Source of the DNA: Streptomyces sp. NBC_00258
GTDB taxonomy: Bacteria; Actinomycetota; Actinomycetes; Streptomycetales; Streptomycetaceae
Direction of reading: 5' to 3'
DNA: 64,000 nucleotides
Assembly: GCF_036182465.1 (NCBI RefSeq)
Contig: NZ_CP108081.1
Coordinates: forward strand, 868,001 to 932,000
The first letter of the stretch is position 1; each line of letters opens with the position of its first letter. The notes below the pieces were generated by a model, which worked only from the letters and a program-made list of their open reading frames with translations, searched no databases and was not told the origin of the DNA. Of this stretch, positions 51,794 through 59,800 are shown piece by piece. The position numbers and the translations under genes are program-made.

Positions 51794-51850
51794 CGGCACA
51801 GCAACGATCGAGAAGGCCAGAATCCTCGGGCTTCAGCCCTAGGTGCAAGT
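51730..51850 (+). ncRNA. Possible omega RNA / right-end region of the TnpB element
   Basis: TnpB guide RNAs overlap the 3' end of tnpB and the element right end. Here the tnpB tail is followed by the hairpin CCTCGGGCTTCAGCCCTAGG (51824-51843), typical of IS200/IS605 right ends. The exact end and guide boundary cannot be fixed; the guide would start just after the hairpin region. Confidence 0.4.
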
Positions 51851-51911
51851 CAAAAGAAACGCAACACCGTACAGGCCCGCACGTTGCGAGTTACCTACCT
51901 CGTGGGCCTGT

Positions 51912-52820
51912 TCAGATACAGATCACGATCTTTCCTCGGGTGCGTCCGCGCTCGGCGTGTGCGTGGGCGTCGGCGATCCGCTCCAGGGGGTAGGCCTGTT
52001 CGATACGGGGTGTGTAGCGGCCTTGCCCGCCCAGTTCCGCCGCCGCGGACAGGAGAGTGGAGTCGTTCACCGCGTGGGCCACATGCGTGCCCAGGCGCTG
52101 CCCGCCCGCGTGGTCGGCGACCGTCGCGACGCGCTTCGGGTCACCCGCGATCGCGACGAGGTCGTCCAGGGAGCCGGAGGCCGCGGTGTCGAGCACGATG
52201 TCGACGCCGTGCGGAGCGAGGGCGGTGAGGCGCTGTGCGAGGCCCGGGCCGTAGGTGGTGGGAACGGCGCCGAGAGAGGTGAGGAACTCGTGGTTGCGTT
52301 CGCTGGCTGTCCCGATCACGGTGCCGACACCTTGCGCCACGGCGATCTCGACCGCAGCGCTGCCCACGCCTCCGGCGGCGCCCTCGATGAGGAGGGTGCG
52401 CCCCGCGAGGGGGCCGAGCGCGTCGAGCCCACGCATCGCGGTCACGGACGCGAGACCGGCGCCCGCGGCCTGCTCGTCGTTCCACGTGGCGGGGGTGTGC
52501 GCCCAGGCCGAGAGGATGAGCAGCTCCGCGGTCGCGCCGGTGACGCCGCCCAGCCCGAAGACCCGGTCGCCGATGCTCACCCCCTGCACCCCGTCGCCGA
52601 TCTCGTCGACCACACCGGCGCCGTCGCGCCCGGGAATGTCGGGCAGGTCCAGGGGGAAGATCTGGTGCAGGGCGCCGGAGCGCAGCTTCCAGTCGATGGG
52701 ATTAACGCTGGCCGCCGCGACGCGGACACGAATCTCACCGGGTCCGGGGTGGGGGTCGGGGGCCTGCTCGATCACCAGGCTCTCCGCTCCGCCGTATTCG
52801 TGGAACCGGGCTGCGCGCAT
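51912..52820 (-). CDS. Quinone oxidoreductase-like MDR enzyme
   Basis: The protein is 302 aa. MDR motifs: SVNPIDWKLRSG, PGRDGAGVVDEIGDGV, LLIEGAAGGVGSAAVEIAVA (NADPH-binding AAGGVG), and the end ERGRTRGKIVICI. No zinc ligands, so it is a zinc-independent NADPH:quinone reductase type. It reduces quinones or enones. Start 52820 (MRAARFHEYGG). The 20 bp site 63 bp upstream matches one in front of the divergent MerR gene, so this is probably the MerR target. Confidence 0.88.
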   Translation of the reverse strand: MRAARFHEYGGAESLVIEQAPDPHPGPGEIRVRVAAASVNPIDWKLRSGALHQIFPLDLPDIPGRDGAGVVDEIGDGVQGVSIGDRVFGLGGVTGATAELLILSAWAHTPATWNDEQAAGAGLASVTAMRGLDALGPLAGRTLLIEGAAGGVGSAAVEIAVAQGVGTVIGTASERNHEFLTSLGAVPTTYGPGLAQRLTALAPHGVDIVLDTAASGSLDDLVAIAGDPKRVATVADHAGGQRLGTHVAHAVNDSTLLSAAAELGGQGRYTPRIEQAYPLERIADAHAHAERGRTRGKIVICI

Positions 52821-52882
52821 AATGGTCTGCCTTACTTTGACGGGCCGGAATGACGTGTTCATCCGACGCTCGTCACTCTAGA

Positions 52883-52902
52883 ACCTGACGTTGACGTGAG
52901 GT
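52883..52902. promoter_or_regulatory. Probable MerR operator upstream of the quinone reductase
   Basis: A 20 bp element with arms ACCTG and GTGAGGT (middle ACGTTGAC). 17 of 20 bases match the site before merR at 53198. On the minus strand it lies between TTGCAC and TAGAGT spaced about 20 bp, the long-spacer promoter typical of MerR activation. Confidence 0.75.
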
Positions 52903-53197
52903 GCAAGCCGCAACTGCCGCCCGGCCGGAGGAGGGCAGGAGCGGATGGGTGAGGTTGCCGAGCGGGCGGGGTGAGCGTGGGGGCCTGCGCCACTGCGAGG
53001 GATCACGCCGCCCGTCACGGTCGACACCCATGTGCCCTCGGGGGGCTCGGCGATCCCGGCACGACGCGAGGGCTGCCGTGCGTACATGAACCGCGTGAAC
53101 GCCCTCGGGTCCGCCACCGGGTCATGATCAGTCTCGGCGCCGGCAACGGTTCGATCGGCCCTCAGGGCTGCCCCCGGAGCCGGTATTGCTAGCCTCA

Positions 53198-53217
53198 ACC
53201 TGCCGTAAACGTGAGGT
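53198..53217. promoter_or_regulatory. Probable MerR operator upstream of merR
   Basis: A 20 bp element, ACCTGCCGTAAACGTGAGGT, the second copy of the site at 52883. It lies 27 bases before the chosen GTG start, fitting autoregulation. Confidence 0.75.
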
Positions 53218-53244
53218 ATGAGCGGGAAGGGAGTGACCTGCGTC

Positions 53245-53601
53245 GTGCGCATCGGACAGCTCGCCAGGCGGTCAGGGGTCAGCGTGCGGGCTCTGCGCTA
53301 CTACGAGGAACAGCGGCTCCTGGAATCGGCGCGGACGCCCGGTGGGCAGCGTGACTATCCCGACGAAGCCCTGGAGCGGGTCCAGCTCATCCAGGACCTC
53401 TTCGCGGCCGGCCTCTCCAGCCGTACCGTCGTCGAACTCCTGCCGTGCGTGAGCACCGGCGTCGCGACCCCCGCCATGCTCGACCAGCTCATCATCGAAC
53501 GCGACCGCATCGCCGCACGCATCCAGGACCTGACCCGGGCCAAGACCAAACTCGGCCGCGTGATCGAGAATGTGACCGCGGCGAACGTGGCACAGGACTG
53601 A
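53245..53601 (+). CDS. MerR-family regulator
   Basis: The protein is 118 aa from GTG 53245. HTH_MerR: RIGQLARRSGVSVRALRYYE, ARTPGGQRDYPDEALERVQL. The dimerisation helix is IIERDRIAARIQDLTRAKTK. No metal-binding cysteines of the MerR/CueR type (only one Cys, LLPCVST). It resembles the organic/redox-sensing group. I prefer 53245 to ATG 53218, because the latter has GAGG only three bases ahead. It is divergent from the quinone reductase and shares its operator. Confidence 0.85.
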   Translation: MRIGQLARRSGVSVRALRYYEEQRLLESARTPGGQRDYPDEALERVQLIQDLFAAGLSSRTVVELLPCVSTGVATPAMLDQLIIERDRIAARIQDLTRAKTKLGRVIENVTAANVAQD

Positions 53602-53707
53602 TCAACCCGTCGCGAGGGGCGGGGCCCCGACCTGTCCGGCATCTACCGGGCGACATCGCGCGTGAACAGGTCTCCCCACCCACCCGGTCGGGTCCGTGAG
53701 CGCCACC

Positions 53708-53857
53708 CCTCCCCTGTATCCGCCATGGACGATCGGCGGCTTCGGCCAGCTCGGGGTACTGGGTGCGGATGGTAGGTAGCCGGAGCATCCGGCATGCCTG
53801 GTCCACGGCAGTGCCAGCGGCCTGTTCGGTCAGTCCGCGGTTGCGCTTGGCGGTCAC
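53708..53857 (-). pseudogene. IstB N-terminal remnant (IS21)
   Basis: MTAKRNRGLTEQAAGTAVDQ, ACRMLRLPTIRTQYPELAEA is the N-terminal segment of an IS21 helper protein. The sequence then degenerates before the Walker A motif. Not linked to the IstB tails at 26846 and 29941. Confidence 0.7.
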
Positions 53858-53957
53858 CGTGCCTCTTCCTGCTATGCCTGGCCGTCGGCCGGACGCCGAC
53901 GGAATTGCAGCAGCTGGTCGTAGGCGGCCACCGACAGCAGCGGCCTGAGGTCGGGCG

Positions 53958-54078
53958 GCAGCGCGTTACGGAACGCCTTGTTGTCCTTATGGCCCGGCGC
54001 CATCAGCCGGTGGATCTGATCGGCGCTCGCCACCTTCAACACCCCGCTCGCGGCCAGCACGTGCCCGCGCACCGCCGA
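53958..54078 (-). pseudogene. Replication-relaxation family N-terminal scrap
   Basis: GVLKVASADQIHRLMAPGHK, DNKAFRNAL matches the winged-helix start of actinobacterial replication-relaxation proteins (LKVASADQIHRLLxPGHKDNK). Only ~40 codons are left. The rest of 53602-54297 has no gene I can support. Confidence 0.65.
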
Positions 54079-54297
54079 TGTGGACCCGCACGGACACGCC
54101 TTCGAACCACCCACCCCAGCCCGCCCCTTCCCCGTCTCACCCCATCGCGGCACCCACGGGCGCCGCGGCGAGGGACGGCGACATCGCACGCTCGTTCATG
54201 AGGTTGGCCAACCTGCTGGATCCACCCAGGGTTTTGCTAGCGCCCGAGTTCCGCCGGCGCGTGGTCGCTCTGGCCGGCGCGCAGGGATAGGACCGCG

Positions 54298-54639
54298 TCA
54301 GAGGTTGCCACCGTCGGCCGCGTGCGCGGCCGGCGAATCTCTGACCGCCGCCAGGACGCTGTCCAGGAGGCCGGGGAAGCGCGCGTCCAGGTCCTCACGG
54401 CGCAGACTATGCAGGATGATGCGGCCTTCTCGCCGGGCGTGCAGGACACCGGCCTCTCGCAGCACGTTCCAGTGTCGGCTGGCGGTCGACGGGGACACGT
54501 CGGGCAGCGTGGTCGAGCACGTCAGCTCCTCCCCGTGAGCGAGACGCTCGATGATCCTCAGCCGGGTGGGATTGGCCATCGCGTCCAGGACGGACTCGAT
54601 GCGCAGGTCCGCTCGACTGGGGTGGGTCAACGCTTTCAC
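54298..54639 (-). CDS. ArsR-family regulator
   Basis: The protein is 113 aa from GTG 54639. IESVLDAMANPTRLRIIERL, STTLPDVSPSTASRHWNVLR, EAGVLHARREGRIILHSLRR form a complete ArsR winged HTH. A single Cys (ELTCSTT) is not enough for a classic metal site, so it may sense another signal. It is divergent from a DUF1330 gene, and the 143 bp between contains a long dyad. Confidence 0.85.
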   Translation of the reverse strand: MKALTHPSRADLRIESVLDAMANPTRLRIIERLAHGEELTCSTTLPDVSPSTASRHWNVLREAGVLHARREGRIILHSLRREDLDARFPGLLDSVLAAVRDSPAAHAADGGNL

Positions 54640-54737
54640 ACGCCGATAGTACGCCAATTTGCGAACAATCCAACAGTTGTGCCGCACCTCGCACCCGCAC
54701 CCTCAAGGGTTGGCATTCACCGGGGCACTGCTGTTCA

Positions 54738-54769
54738 ATAGTTCACGTAGTTACGAACTAACGAACTAT
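54738..54769. promoter_or_regulatory. Probable ArsR operator region
   Basis: Outer arms ATAGTTC and GAACTAT, 18 bp apart, enclose an inner dyad TAGTT-ACG-AACTA. It is unusually AT-rich for the region and lies just before the DUF1330 start. Confidence 0.65.
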
Positions 54770-54782
54770 GAAAGGGCCACAA

Positions 54783-55070
54783 GTGAGCGCCTACATGGTC
54801 ATCAGCGTCACCCCCCAGGACGACGAGAAGATGCGGGACTACGAGTCCAGGACCCTTGAAGTGGTCTCGCGCTACGGAGGCAAGCCAATAGCCCGTGACA
54901 CCGAGTGCTTCGTCCTGGAGGCCGGCCAGCGGCCGGGCATCGGAGTGATCCTGGAGTTCCCGGACAAGCAGGCCGTCCTGGACTTCTACCACTCGGAGGA
55001 CTACAAGCCCCTCAAGGACTTCCGCCACACCTTCGCGACCGCCAGCGCACTCGTGGTCGACTCCGTCTGA
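54783..55070 (+). CDS. DUF1330 protein
   Basis: The protein is 95 aa. AYMVISVTPQDDEKMRDYES, VVSRYGGKPIARDTECFVLE and VILEFPDKQAVLDFYHSEDY are the DUF1330 ferredoxin-like dimeric barrel. I choose GTG 54783 because AAAGGG precedes it; ATG 54768 is five codons upstream. Likely a small cytoplasmic enzyme or ligand-binding protein, controlled by the divergent ArsR. Confidence 0.85.
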   Translation: MSAYMVISVTPQDDEKMRDYESRTLEVVSRYGGKPIARDTECFVLEAGQRPGIGVILEFPDKQAVLDFYHSEDYKPLKDFRHTFATASALVVDSV

Positions 55071-55145
55071 CCCGCAACATGACTGTCCCTAGGGCCTGTC
55101 CGATGGGTCGGGTAACGCGCCCGTCGGCCGGTCGTTCTGTCCGGT

Positions 55146-56027
55146 GTGGGGCGGGGCGGCCCTTCTGATGACGAGTGGGCTCGACTCGAACCGAGTCTGC
55201 CCAAGAACGTTGGGCGGGGCGGACGTTGGCAGTGTCATCGGCGCGTGATCAACGGGATTCTGTTCCGGCAGCGCACCGGTCTGCCGTGGCGAGATCTTCC
55301 GACCCGTTTCGGGAAGTGGAAGACGGTTTATGACCGCCATCGCAGGTGGTCCGCGGATGGCACATGGAAGCGTGTCCCGGGGACGGTCCAGGCGGACGCC
55401 GACGTCCAAAGGCGGATCGACTGGAGTGTGGTGAGCGTGGATTCGACGGTCTGCCGCGCCCATCAGCATGCAGCCGGAGCTCATCACCACGTACCCCGGT
55501 TGCTGGGGCGCCGGCGCCGTCCGGCCGAGCATCGCCTTGATGAGGCGCTCGGCCGGTCACGGGGTGGTCTCACGACGAAGATTCATCTGGCAAGTGACGG
55601 CAGCTGCCGCCCGTTGGCTGTGCTGATCACTCCCGGGCAGTGGGGTGACGCGCCGCAGTTGATCAAGGTTATGGATCGTGTTCGTGTCCCTCGCCCAGCC
55701 GGTGGCCACCCGCGGACGCGACCGGACCACGTGTGTGGCGATAAGGCGTACAGCTCTCGCCGGAACCGTCGCTACCTGCGGCGACGCCAGATCAAGCACA
55801 CCATCCCTGAGCCGAAGAATCAGAAGGTTAACCGCCAACGGCGCGGTAGCCGCGGCGGGCGACCGACCGGCTTCGACGGCACTACCTACAAGAGGAGGAA
55901 CGAAGTTGAGCGCTGCTTCAATGCGCTCAAGGGCTCCAGAGCCGTGGCGACTCGCTATGACAAGAGGGCTTACGTCTTCCACGGCACGGTCACTCTTGCG
56001 GCCATTCGGTTGTGGCTCCGCTCCTGA
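55146..56027 (+). CDS. IS5-family transposase
   Basis: The protein is 293 aa with a GTG start. DUF4096-like N-terminus: GRGGPSDDEWARLEPSLPKN, VINGILFRQRTGLPWRDLPT, RFGKWKTVYDRHRRWSADGT. DDE core: Asp in SVVSVDSTVCRAHQHA, Asp in VCGDKAYSSRRNRRYL and Glu in TYKRRNEVERCFNALKGSRA. Uninterrupted, so possibly active. Confidence 0.9.
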   Translation: MGRGGPSDDEWARLEPSLPKNVGRGGRWQCHRRVINGILFRQRTGLPWRDLPTRFGKWKTVYDRHRRWSADGTWKRVPGTVQADADVQRRIDWSVVSVDSTVCRAHQHAAGAHHHVPRLLGRRRRPAEHRLDEALGRSRGGLTTKIHLASDGSCRPLAVLITPGQWGDAPQLIKVMDRVRVPRPAGGHPRTRPDHVCGDKAYSSRRNRRYLRRRQIKHTIPEPKNQKVNRQRRGSRGGRPTGFDGTTYKRRNEVERCFNALKGSRAVATRYDKRAYVFHGTVTLAAIRLWLRS

Positions 56028-56059
56028 TAGCCACCGCAGAGGAAGCCCCGAGGGTTACC

Positions 56060-56578
56060 TCAGTCGTCGGCGGCGACGATGAGCGTGATCCGCTCAGCCG
56101 GGCGGTCGATGAGCACGAACTCGTGGAAGGAGTCGTGCACGCGTCCCCAATCATGAATCGCCTCGTCACCGAGCTCGCTGAGGTAGTAGATGCCATCAGC
56201 TGCGGCTAGGCGGGCGAACACCTCCCGCTGCAGATCTGCCTCCAGCTCGGTGGACACGTCCCGGAGCGGATCCATCCACTCCCGCAGGATCTGCACGGCC
56301 TTCTCATGGCTGATGGACTCGTACAGGTCAGGCGTGATCAACCGCAGCCAGTACGGACCGTGGCGGGGTCCGTCCGGCAACACTCCGCCACCTGCATAGT
56401 CGTCCCGGAACTGCTCATGCCCAATCAGTGCGGCAAGCAGCCCTCTATCGTCCACGGACTCTGCGGCGAAGCGGAGCTGCTTGATGTCGACCCACCGAAA
56501 CCCGTGCTCCATCAGACCCGGGACGTAGCGTCGAAAATTGATGAAGGCGCTTTCCTCGTGAGCGAGTCCGTTGTCCAT
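56060..56578 (-). CDS. Unknown passenger protein inside the IS5 element
   Basis: The protein is 172 aa from ATG 56578 (MDNGLAHEESAFINFRRYVP). Soluble, acidic: GFRWVDIKQLRFAAESVDDR, LLAALIGHEQFRDDYAGGGV, REVFARLAAADGIYYLSELG, IDRPAERITLIVAADD. I do not recognise the family. It lies between the transposase and the right inverted repeat on the opposite strand, so it moves with the element. Confidence 0.65.
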   Translation of the reverse strand: MDNGLAHEESAFINFRRYVPGLMEHGFRWVDIKQLRFAAESVDDRGLLAALIGHEQFRDDYAGGGVLPDGPRHGPYWLRLITPDLYESISHEKAVQILREWMDPLRDVSTELEADLQREVFARLAAADGIYYLSELGDEAIHDWGRVHDSFHEFVLIDRPAERITLIVAADD

Positions 56579-57007
56579 AGCGCCAGCCTAGAAGGCAGAC
56601 AACAGGTCCCTGCCGACTCACCGGACAGGCCCTAGGTCAGCCCTCTACGGTCTGACACTCCTCGTCGGCCTACGCGCCTCCCGTCGGCGGGGTGTTCGCG
56701 CCGGGCACGTTCATCGCGAGCCGCCGCCGAATGCGTCGCGTCGATGGCCTGGCTCTATGTGGCCGGGGCAGACCCTTCCACTCCGGTGTCTCCGACCCCG
56801 ACAGACTGTTCGCCCAGCAGCTTGAGGAACACCTCGGGAACTGCGCAAAGTGGGCTGGGACGACCCGCGCACCTCCACCGCCGCCCGTGGCAGTAGCCGG
56901 ATCACCCCGGCCATGCGCGCGGTACGGGCCAAGCCCTTCCCAGCGCGCCGTGACCTCTACCTACGGGATCGGCTGCTGGAACAAGCCGGCCGGCGCCGGG
57001 CAGGCTA

Positions 57008-57130
57008 TCCATGCACAGCGTCACCAGCCACCTGCTGTGCCTGGAGGAGGAGATCGGAGGCCCGCTGCTGGTTCGGACCACCAAGAACCGACCCCTGCAG
57101 CCCACCGACCTCGGACACACCACTACGCCT
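57008..57130 (+). pseudogene. LysR HTH fragment
   Basis: HSVTSHLLCLEEEIGGPLLV, RTTKNRPLQPTDLGH is the recognition helix and wing of a LysR regulator. The first helix and the effector domain are missing. The flanking parts of 56632-57340 show no gene I can support. Confidence 0.6.
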
Positions 57131-57340
57131 CAAGCGGCGCGCAGCCTCCCGTACGGACACATCCTCGGCGGAGGCCACGTACACCCGCCGCCACGGCGCC
57201 GTATACCGACCAGTTCGGTGATCTCCACGGACCACACCACAAGCCGAAGGCCCTTGTCTCGCTCGAGCTGCGATGGCCCGCGGGCATGAGCAACGGTGAA
57301 TCTGGGCGGTTCCTCCTGCGCGGGCCTCGAGGAATCTGGA

Positions 57341-57919
57341 TCATGGGCGGGGTTGTTCTTCGCCCATGTCGAGGAGTTCGGTCACGAGCCGACGGGCGTA
57401 CGCGGCGTCGAGTCCGGCCGGGCGGAAGAGGATGCGGTACATCATGGGGGCGACCACGCGGTCCATCGCCGTCTCGACGTCGGGAGTGTTCTCCTCGCGG
57501 CCGATCGCGCGGGCGAGCATGACGTCGACCTGTTCGGCCGCGTAGGCCGAGCACTGACCGGCGTAACTGCCGTCCGGGTCGCCGAGCAGAGCGTCACGGA
57601 TGTAGGCGCGGCCGGAGGGGGACGACATCTCGTCGAGGAATTGTTCGGCCCAGGCCGTCAGGTCGGACAGCAGGTCACCGTGGTCCTCCGGCGCGGTGTC
57701 AGGCCGTAGGCGCTCCACCGCGACGTCCGACAGCAGCTCCTGAAGGTCGCCCCAGCGGCGGTAGATCGTCGAGGGGGTGACTCCGGCGCGCTGGGCGACC
57801 AGCGGGACGGTCACCGCGTCTCGGCCCCGCTCCGAAAGGATTTCGCGGACAGCGGTGTGCACCGAAGCCTGGACCCTTGCACTGCGCCCGCCGGGGCGCA
57901 CCATCGGCTTGCGACTCAT
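57341..57919 (-). CDS. TetR-family regulator of the amidase/MFS/MBL module
   Basis: The protein is 192 aa. HTH: VQASVHTAVREILSERGRDA, VPLVAQRAGVTPSTIYRRWG, with the C-terminal TetR_C-type domain (AEQFLDEMSSPSGRAYIRDA, MMYRILFRPAGLDAAYARRL). The 24 bp operator at 57929 sits ten bases upstream of its start. The same operator occurs before the amidase operon and before the MFS gene, so it very likely represses all three. Confidence 0.9.
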   Translation of the reverse strand: MSRKPMVRPGGRSARVQASVHTAVREILSERGRDAVTVPLVAQRAGVTPSTIYRRWGDLQELLSDVAVERLRPDTAPEDHGDLLSDLTAWAEQFLDEMSSPSGRAYIRDALLGDPDGSYAGQCSAYAAEQVDVMLARAIGREENTPDVETAMDRVVAPMMYRILFRPAGLDAAYARRLVTELLDMGEEQPRP

Positions 57920-57928
57920 AGTCTCACC

Positions 57929-57952
57929 TTAAAGCACAGTTCTTGCGTTTAG
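57929..57952. promoter_or_regulatory. TetR operator, copy 1 (own promoter)
   Basis: A 24 bp site with CTTAAAGCA at one end and TTGCGTTTA at the other, six bases between. Matches the copies at 59717 and 59764. Confidence 0.8.
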
Positions 57953-58086
57953 GAGGAGCATGCCGGCTCGACGGCCGCGCCAGGGCCCCCTCGCCGGTCT
58001 ACTGGCTGCGGGCATCCGGTCCTGATCCCGACCGGAGCCGAACGGCATATGGGCCGGTCCGGAACCGACTGGCCCGCACGCCGCTC

Positions 58087-59478
58087 TCAGCCGGCCGGCG
58101 CGAGCGATCGGGCGGCCTGCGTCCGCTCGTAGGCGTGGCCCACCCGCAGCAGCTGCCGCTCACCGAAGGGCCGCCCGAGCAGCTGCATGCCGATCGGCAT
58201 GCCCGCCGTGTCGTGGCCCACCGGGACGGACAGAGCGGGCACTCCGGTGATGTTGGCCGGGGAGGATAGACGCACGTAGGCGTCGGAGACGGCCTCGGTC
58301 GAGCCGTCGGACCAGGTGACGCTCTCCTGACCGGCCTTCACCGCGGTCATCGGGACCGCCGGGGCGGCGATCACGTCGGCCTTCTCCAGAATGCGGGCCC
58401 ATTCCTCCTGCATGAGCGTCCGGGAGCGCTGGGCACGCAGATAGTCGCCCGCACCCATCAGCTCACCGGCCTCCAGGAGGATGCGGACGTCCGCCTGGTA
58501 CAGCTCGGGGACGGTACGCAGCGTGCCCTCGTGGTAGGCGGTGGCCTCCGGCACCATCAGCCCCCACTGGGTGGCCTGGATGTACCGGGTCATCGGGATG
58601 TCGATCTCGACGAGATGGGCGCCGAGCGTCTCCAGCTGCGCGATGCCCCGGCGGACGGCGGTCTCCACCTCCGTGTCGACATGGTCGAAGTAGTAATTGC
58701 GCGGCACCCCGACGCGCACGCCCGCCAGGTCCGGCTCCCGTTCCGGCCGGTGGTCGACGGCGGGGGTGTCCACCGAGGCGGGGTCACGCGGGTCATGCCC
58801 GGCGAGGACGGTCAGGACCAGGGCCGCGTCCTCGACGGTGCGGGTGACCGGGCCGACGTGGTCCAGCGACCAGGACAGCGACGTGATGCCGTGGCGCGGC
58901 ACCAGCCCGTAGGTCGGCTTGAAGCCGACGACCCCGTTCAGCGCGGCGGGAACCCGGATCGACCCGCCGGTGTCGGTGCCGAGGGCGAAGGTCGCCGCCC
59001 CGGCCGCCACCGCGACGGCGGACCCCCCGCTGGAGCCTCCCGCGACCCGGCCGCGGTCCCAGGCGTTGCCGGTCTGCGGGGTGGTCAGGCCGTAGGCGAA
59101 CTCGTGGGTGTGGGTCTTGCCGACCAGGACGGAGCCTGCGGCCCGCAGCCGGGCGGCGACCGTGCTGTCAGCGGCCGCGCGGTGGCCGGCCCGGACCCGG
59201 GAACTGGCGCTGGTGGGCGAACCGGCGACGTCGATCAGGTCCTTGAGCCCGGCCGGGACGCCGTGCAGCGGCCCCCGGAACACGCCGCGGGCCGCTTCCT
59301 GCTCGGCCTCCCGCGCCGCGCCGCGGGCCTGCTCCGCGGTGACCGCGACGTACGCCTCGACGTGCGGGTCCACCTGGTCGATGCGGCCGAGGACCGAGTC
59401 CACCAGCTCGACGGGGGACAGCCGGCGGGCCCGGATCTGCTGCGCGGCGTCGGCGAGGGTCAGCTCATACGGCTGCAT
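58087..59478 (-). CDS. Amidase (GatA/AtzF-like)
   Basis: The protein is 463 aa. Triad: Lys in GVPAGLKDLIDVAG, cis-Ser in VAGGSSGGSAVAVAAGA, nucleophile Ser in LGTDTGGSIRVPAALNGVVG. The end PIGMQLLGRPFGERQLLRVG is GatA-like. Start 59478 has AAAGGAGA and overlaps the small GatC-like gene by 14 bp. Probably a two-subunit amide hydrolase of a catabolic pathway rather than the tRNA amidotransferase (no gatB nearby). Under TetR control. Confidence 0.9.
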   Translation of the reverse strand: MQPYELTLADAAQQIRARRLSPVELVDSVLGRIDQVDPHVEAYVAVTAEQARGAAREAEQEAARGVFRGPLHGVPAGLKDLIDVAGSPTSASSRVRAGHRAAADSTVAARLRAAGSVLVGKTHTHEFAYGLTTPQTGNAWDRGRVAGGSSGGSAVAVAAGAATFALGTDTGGSIRVPAALNGVVGFKPTYGLVPRHGITSLSWSLDHVGPVTRTVEDAALVLTVLAGHDPRDPASVDTPAVDHRPEREPDLAGVRVGVPRNYYFDHVDTEVETAVRRGIAQLETLGAHLVEIDIPMTRYIQATQWGLMVPEATAYHEGTLRTVPELYQADVRILLEAGELMGAGDYLRAQRSRTLMQEEWARILEKADVIAAPAVPMTAVKAGQESVTWSDGSTEAVSDAYVRLSSPANITGVPALSVPVGHDTAGMPIGMQLLGRPFGERQLLRVGHAYERTQAARSLAPAG

Positions 59479-59674
59479 CGCGCTTCTCCTTTCCTGCGCG
59501 GTAGGCGCCAGCGGGCGGGGTGTCCCCGAAGTCCAGCTCACGCAGGACCGCGACGACGGAGTGGATGTGGTTGGCGGTGGCGGCGGCCGCGGTGTGGCGG
59601 TCATCGGGCAGCGGAAGTCCGGCTCGGGCGGCCCAGCGGGCGACCTCGGACGGCGTGAGTTCAACGGAGGGCAC
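59465..59674 (-). CDS. GatC/AtzG-like small subunit
   Basis: The protein is 69 aa. LTPSEVARWAARAGLPLPDD, TANHIHSVVAVLRELDFGD resembles GatC/AtzG, helical partners that wrap around GatA-type amidases. It overlaps the amidase start by 14 bp, so expression is coupled. AGGAGAG before ATG 59674. Its promoter region carries the operator at 59717. Confidence 0.75.
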   Translation of the reverse strand: MPSVELTPSEVARWAARAGLPLPDDRHTAAAATANHIHSVVAVLRELDFGDTPPAGAYRAGKEKRDAAV

Positions 59675-59716
59675 GGGTCTCTCCTGATCAGGGGCGTGGC
59701 AACGAAGCGCCCCGCA

Positions 59717-59740
59717 CTAAAAGCCAACGGTTTGCGTTAA
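59717..59740. promoter_or_regulatory. TetR operator, copy 2 (GatC-like/amidase promoter)
   Basis: CTAAAAGCC at one end and TTGCGTTAA at the other, matching the other two copies. It lies 43 bp before the GatC-like start. Confidence 0.75.
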
Positions 59741-59763
59741 GCCGACCGTAGGCTCTACCGTTC

Positions 59764-59787
59764 CTTAAAGCAAATTCATTGCATTTA
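59764..59787. promoter_or_regulatory. TetR operator, copy 3 (MFS promoter)
   Basis: CTTAAAGCA...TTGCATTTA, directly before GGAAGGGG and ATG 59801 of the MFS gene. Copy 2 and copy 3 share one 127 bp divergent intergenic region. Confidence 0.8.
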
Positions 59788-59800
59788 TGGAAGGGGTCCC

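Larger units (their letters stand above)
55093..56631. mobile_element. IS5-group element with passenger gene, 1,539 bp
   Basis: The ends are GGCCTGTCCG and its inverse CGGACAGGCC, both flanked by CTAG (55089-55092, 56632-56635), the preferred IS5-group target and duplication. Similarity between the ends extends inward (TG-GTCGG). It contains a transposase (plus strand) and an oppositely oriented unrelated gene at 56060-56578. Confidence 0.88.

Noticed and set aside
58531..59658. Plus-strand open frame of 375 codons opposite the amidase
   Set aside because: Shadow of the amidase gene; the triad motifs on the minus strand are decisive.
58087..59674. GatCA of the glutamyl-tRNA amidotransferase
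   Set aside because: No gatB nearby, and the genes sit under a TetR repressor with an exporter and an MBL hydrolase, which points to a catabolic amidase.
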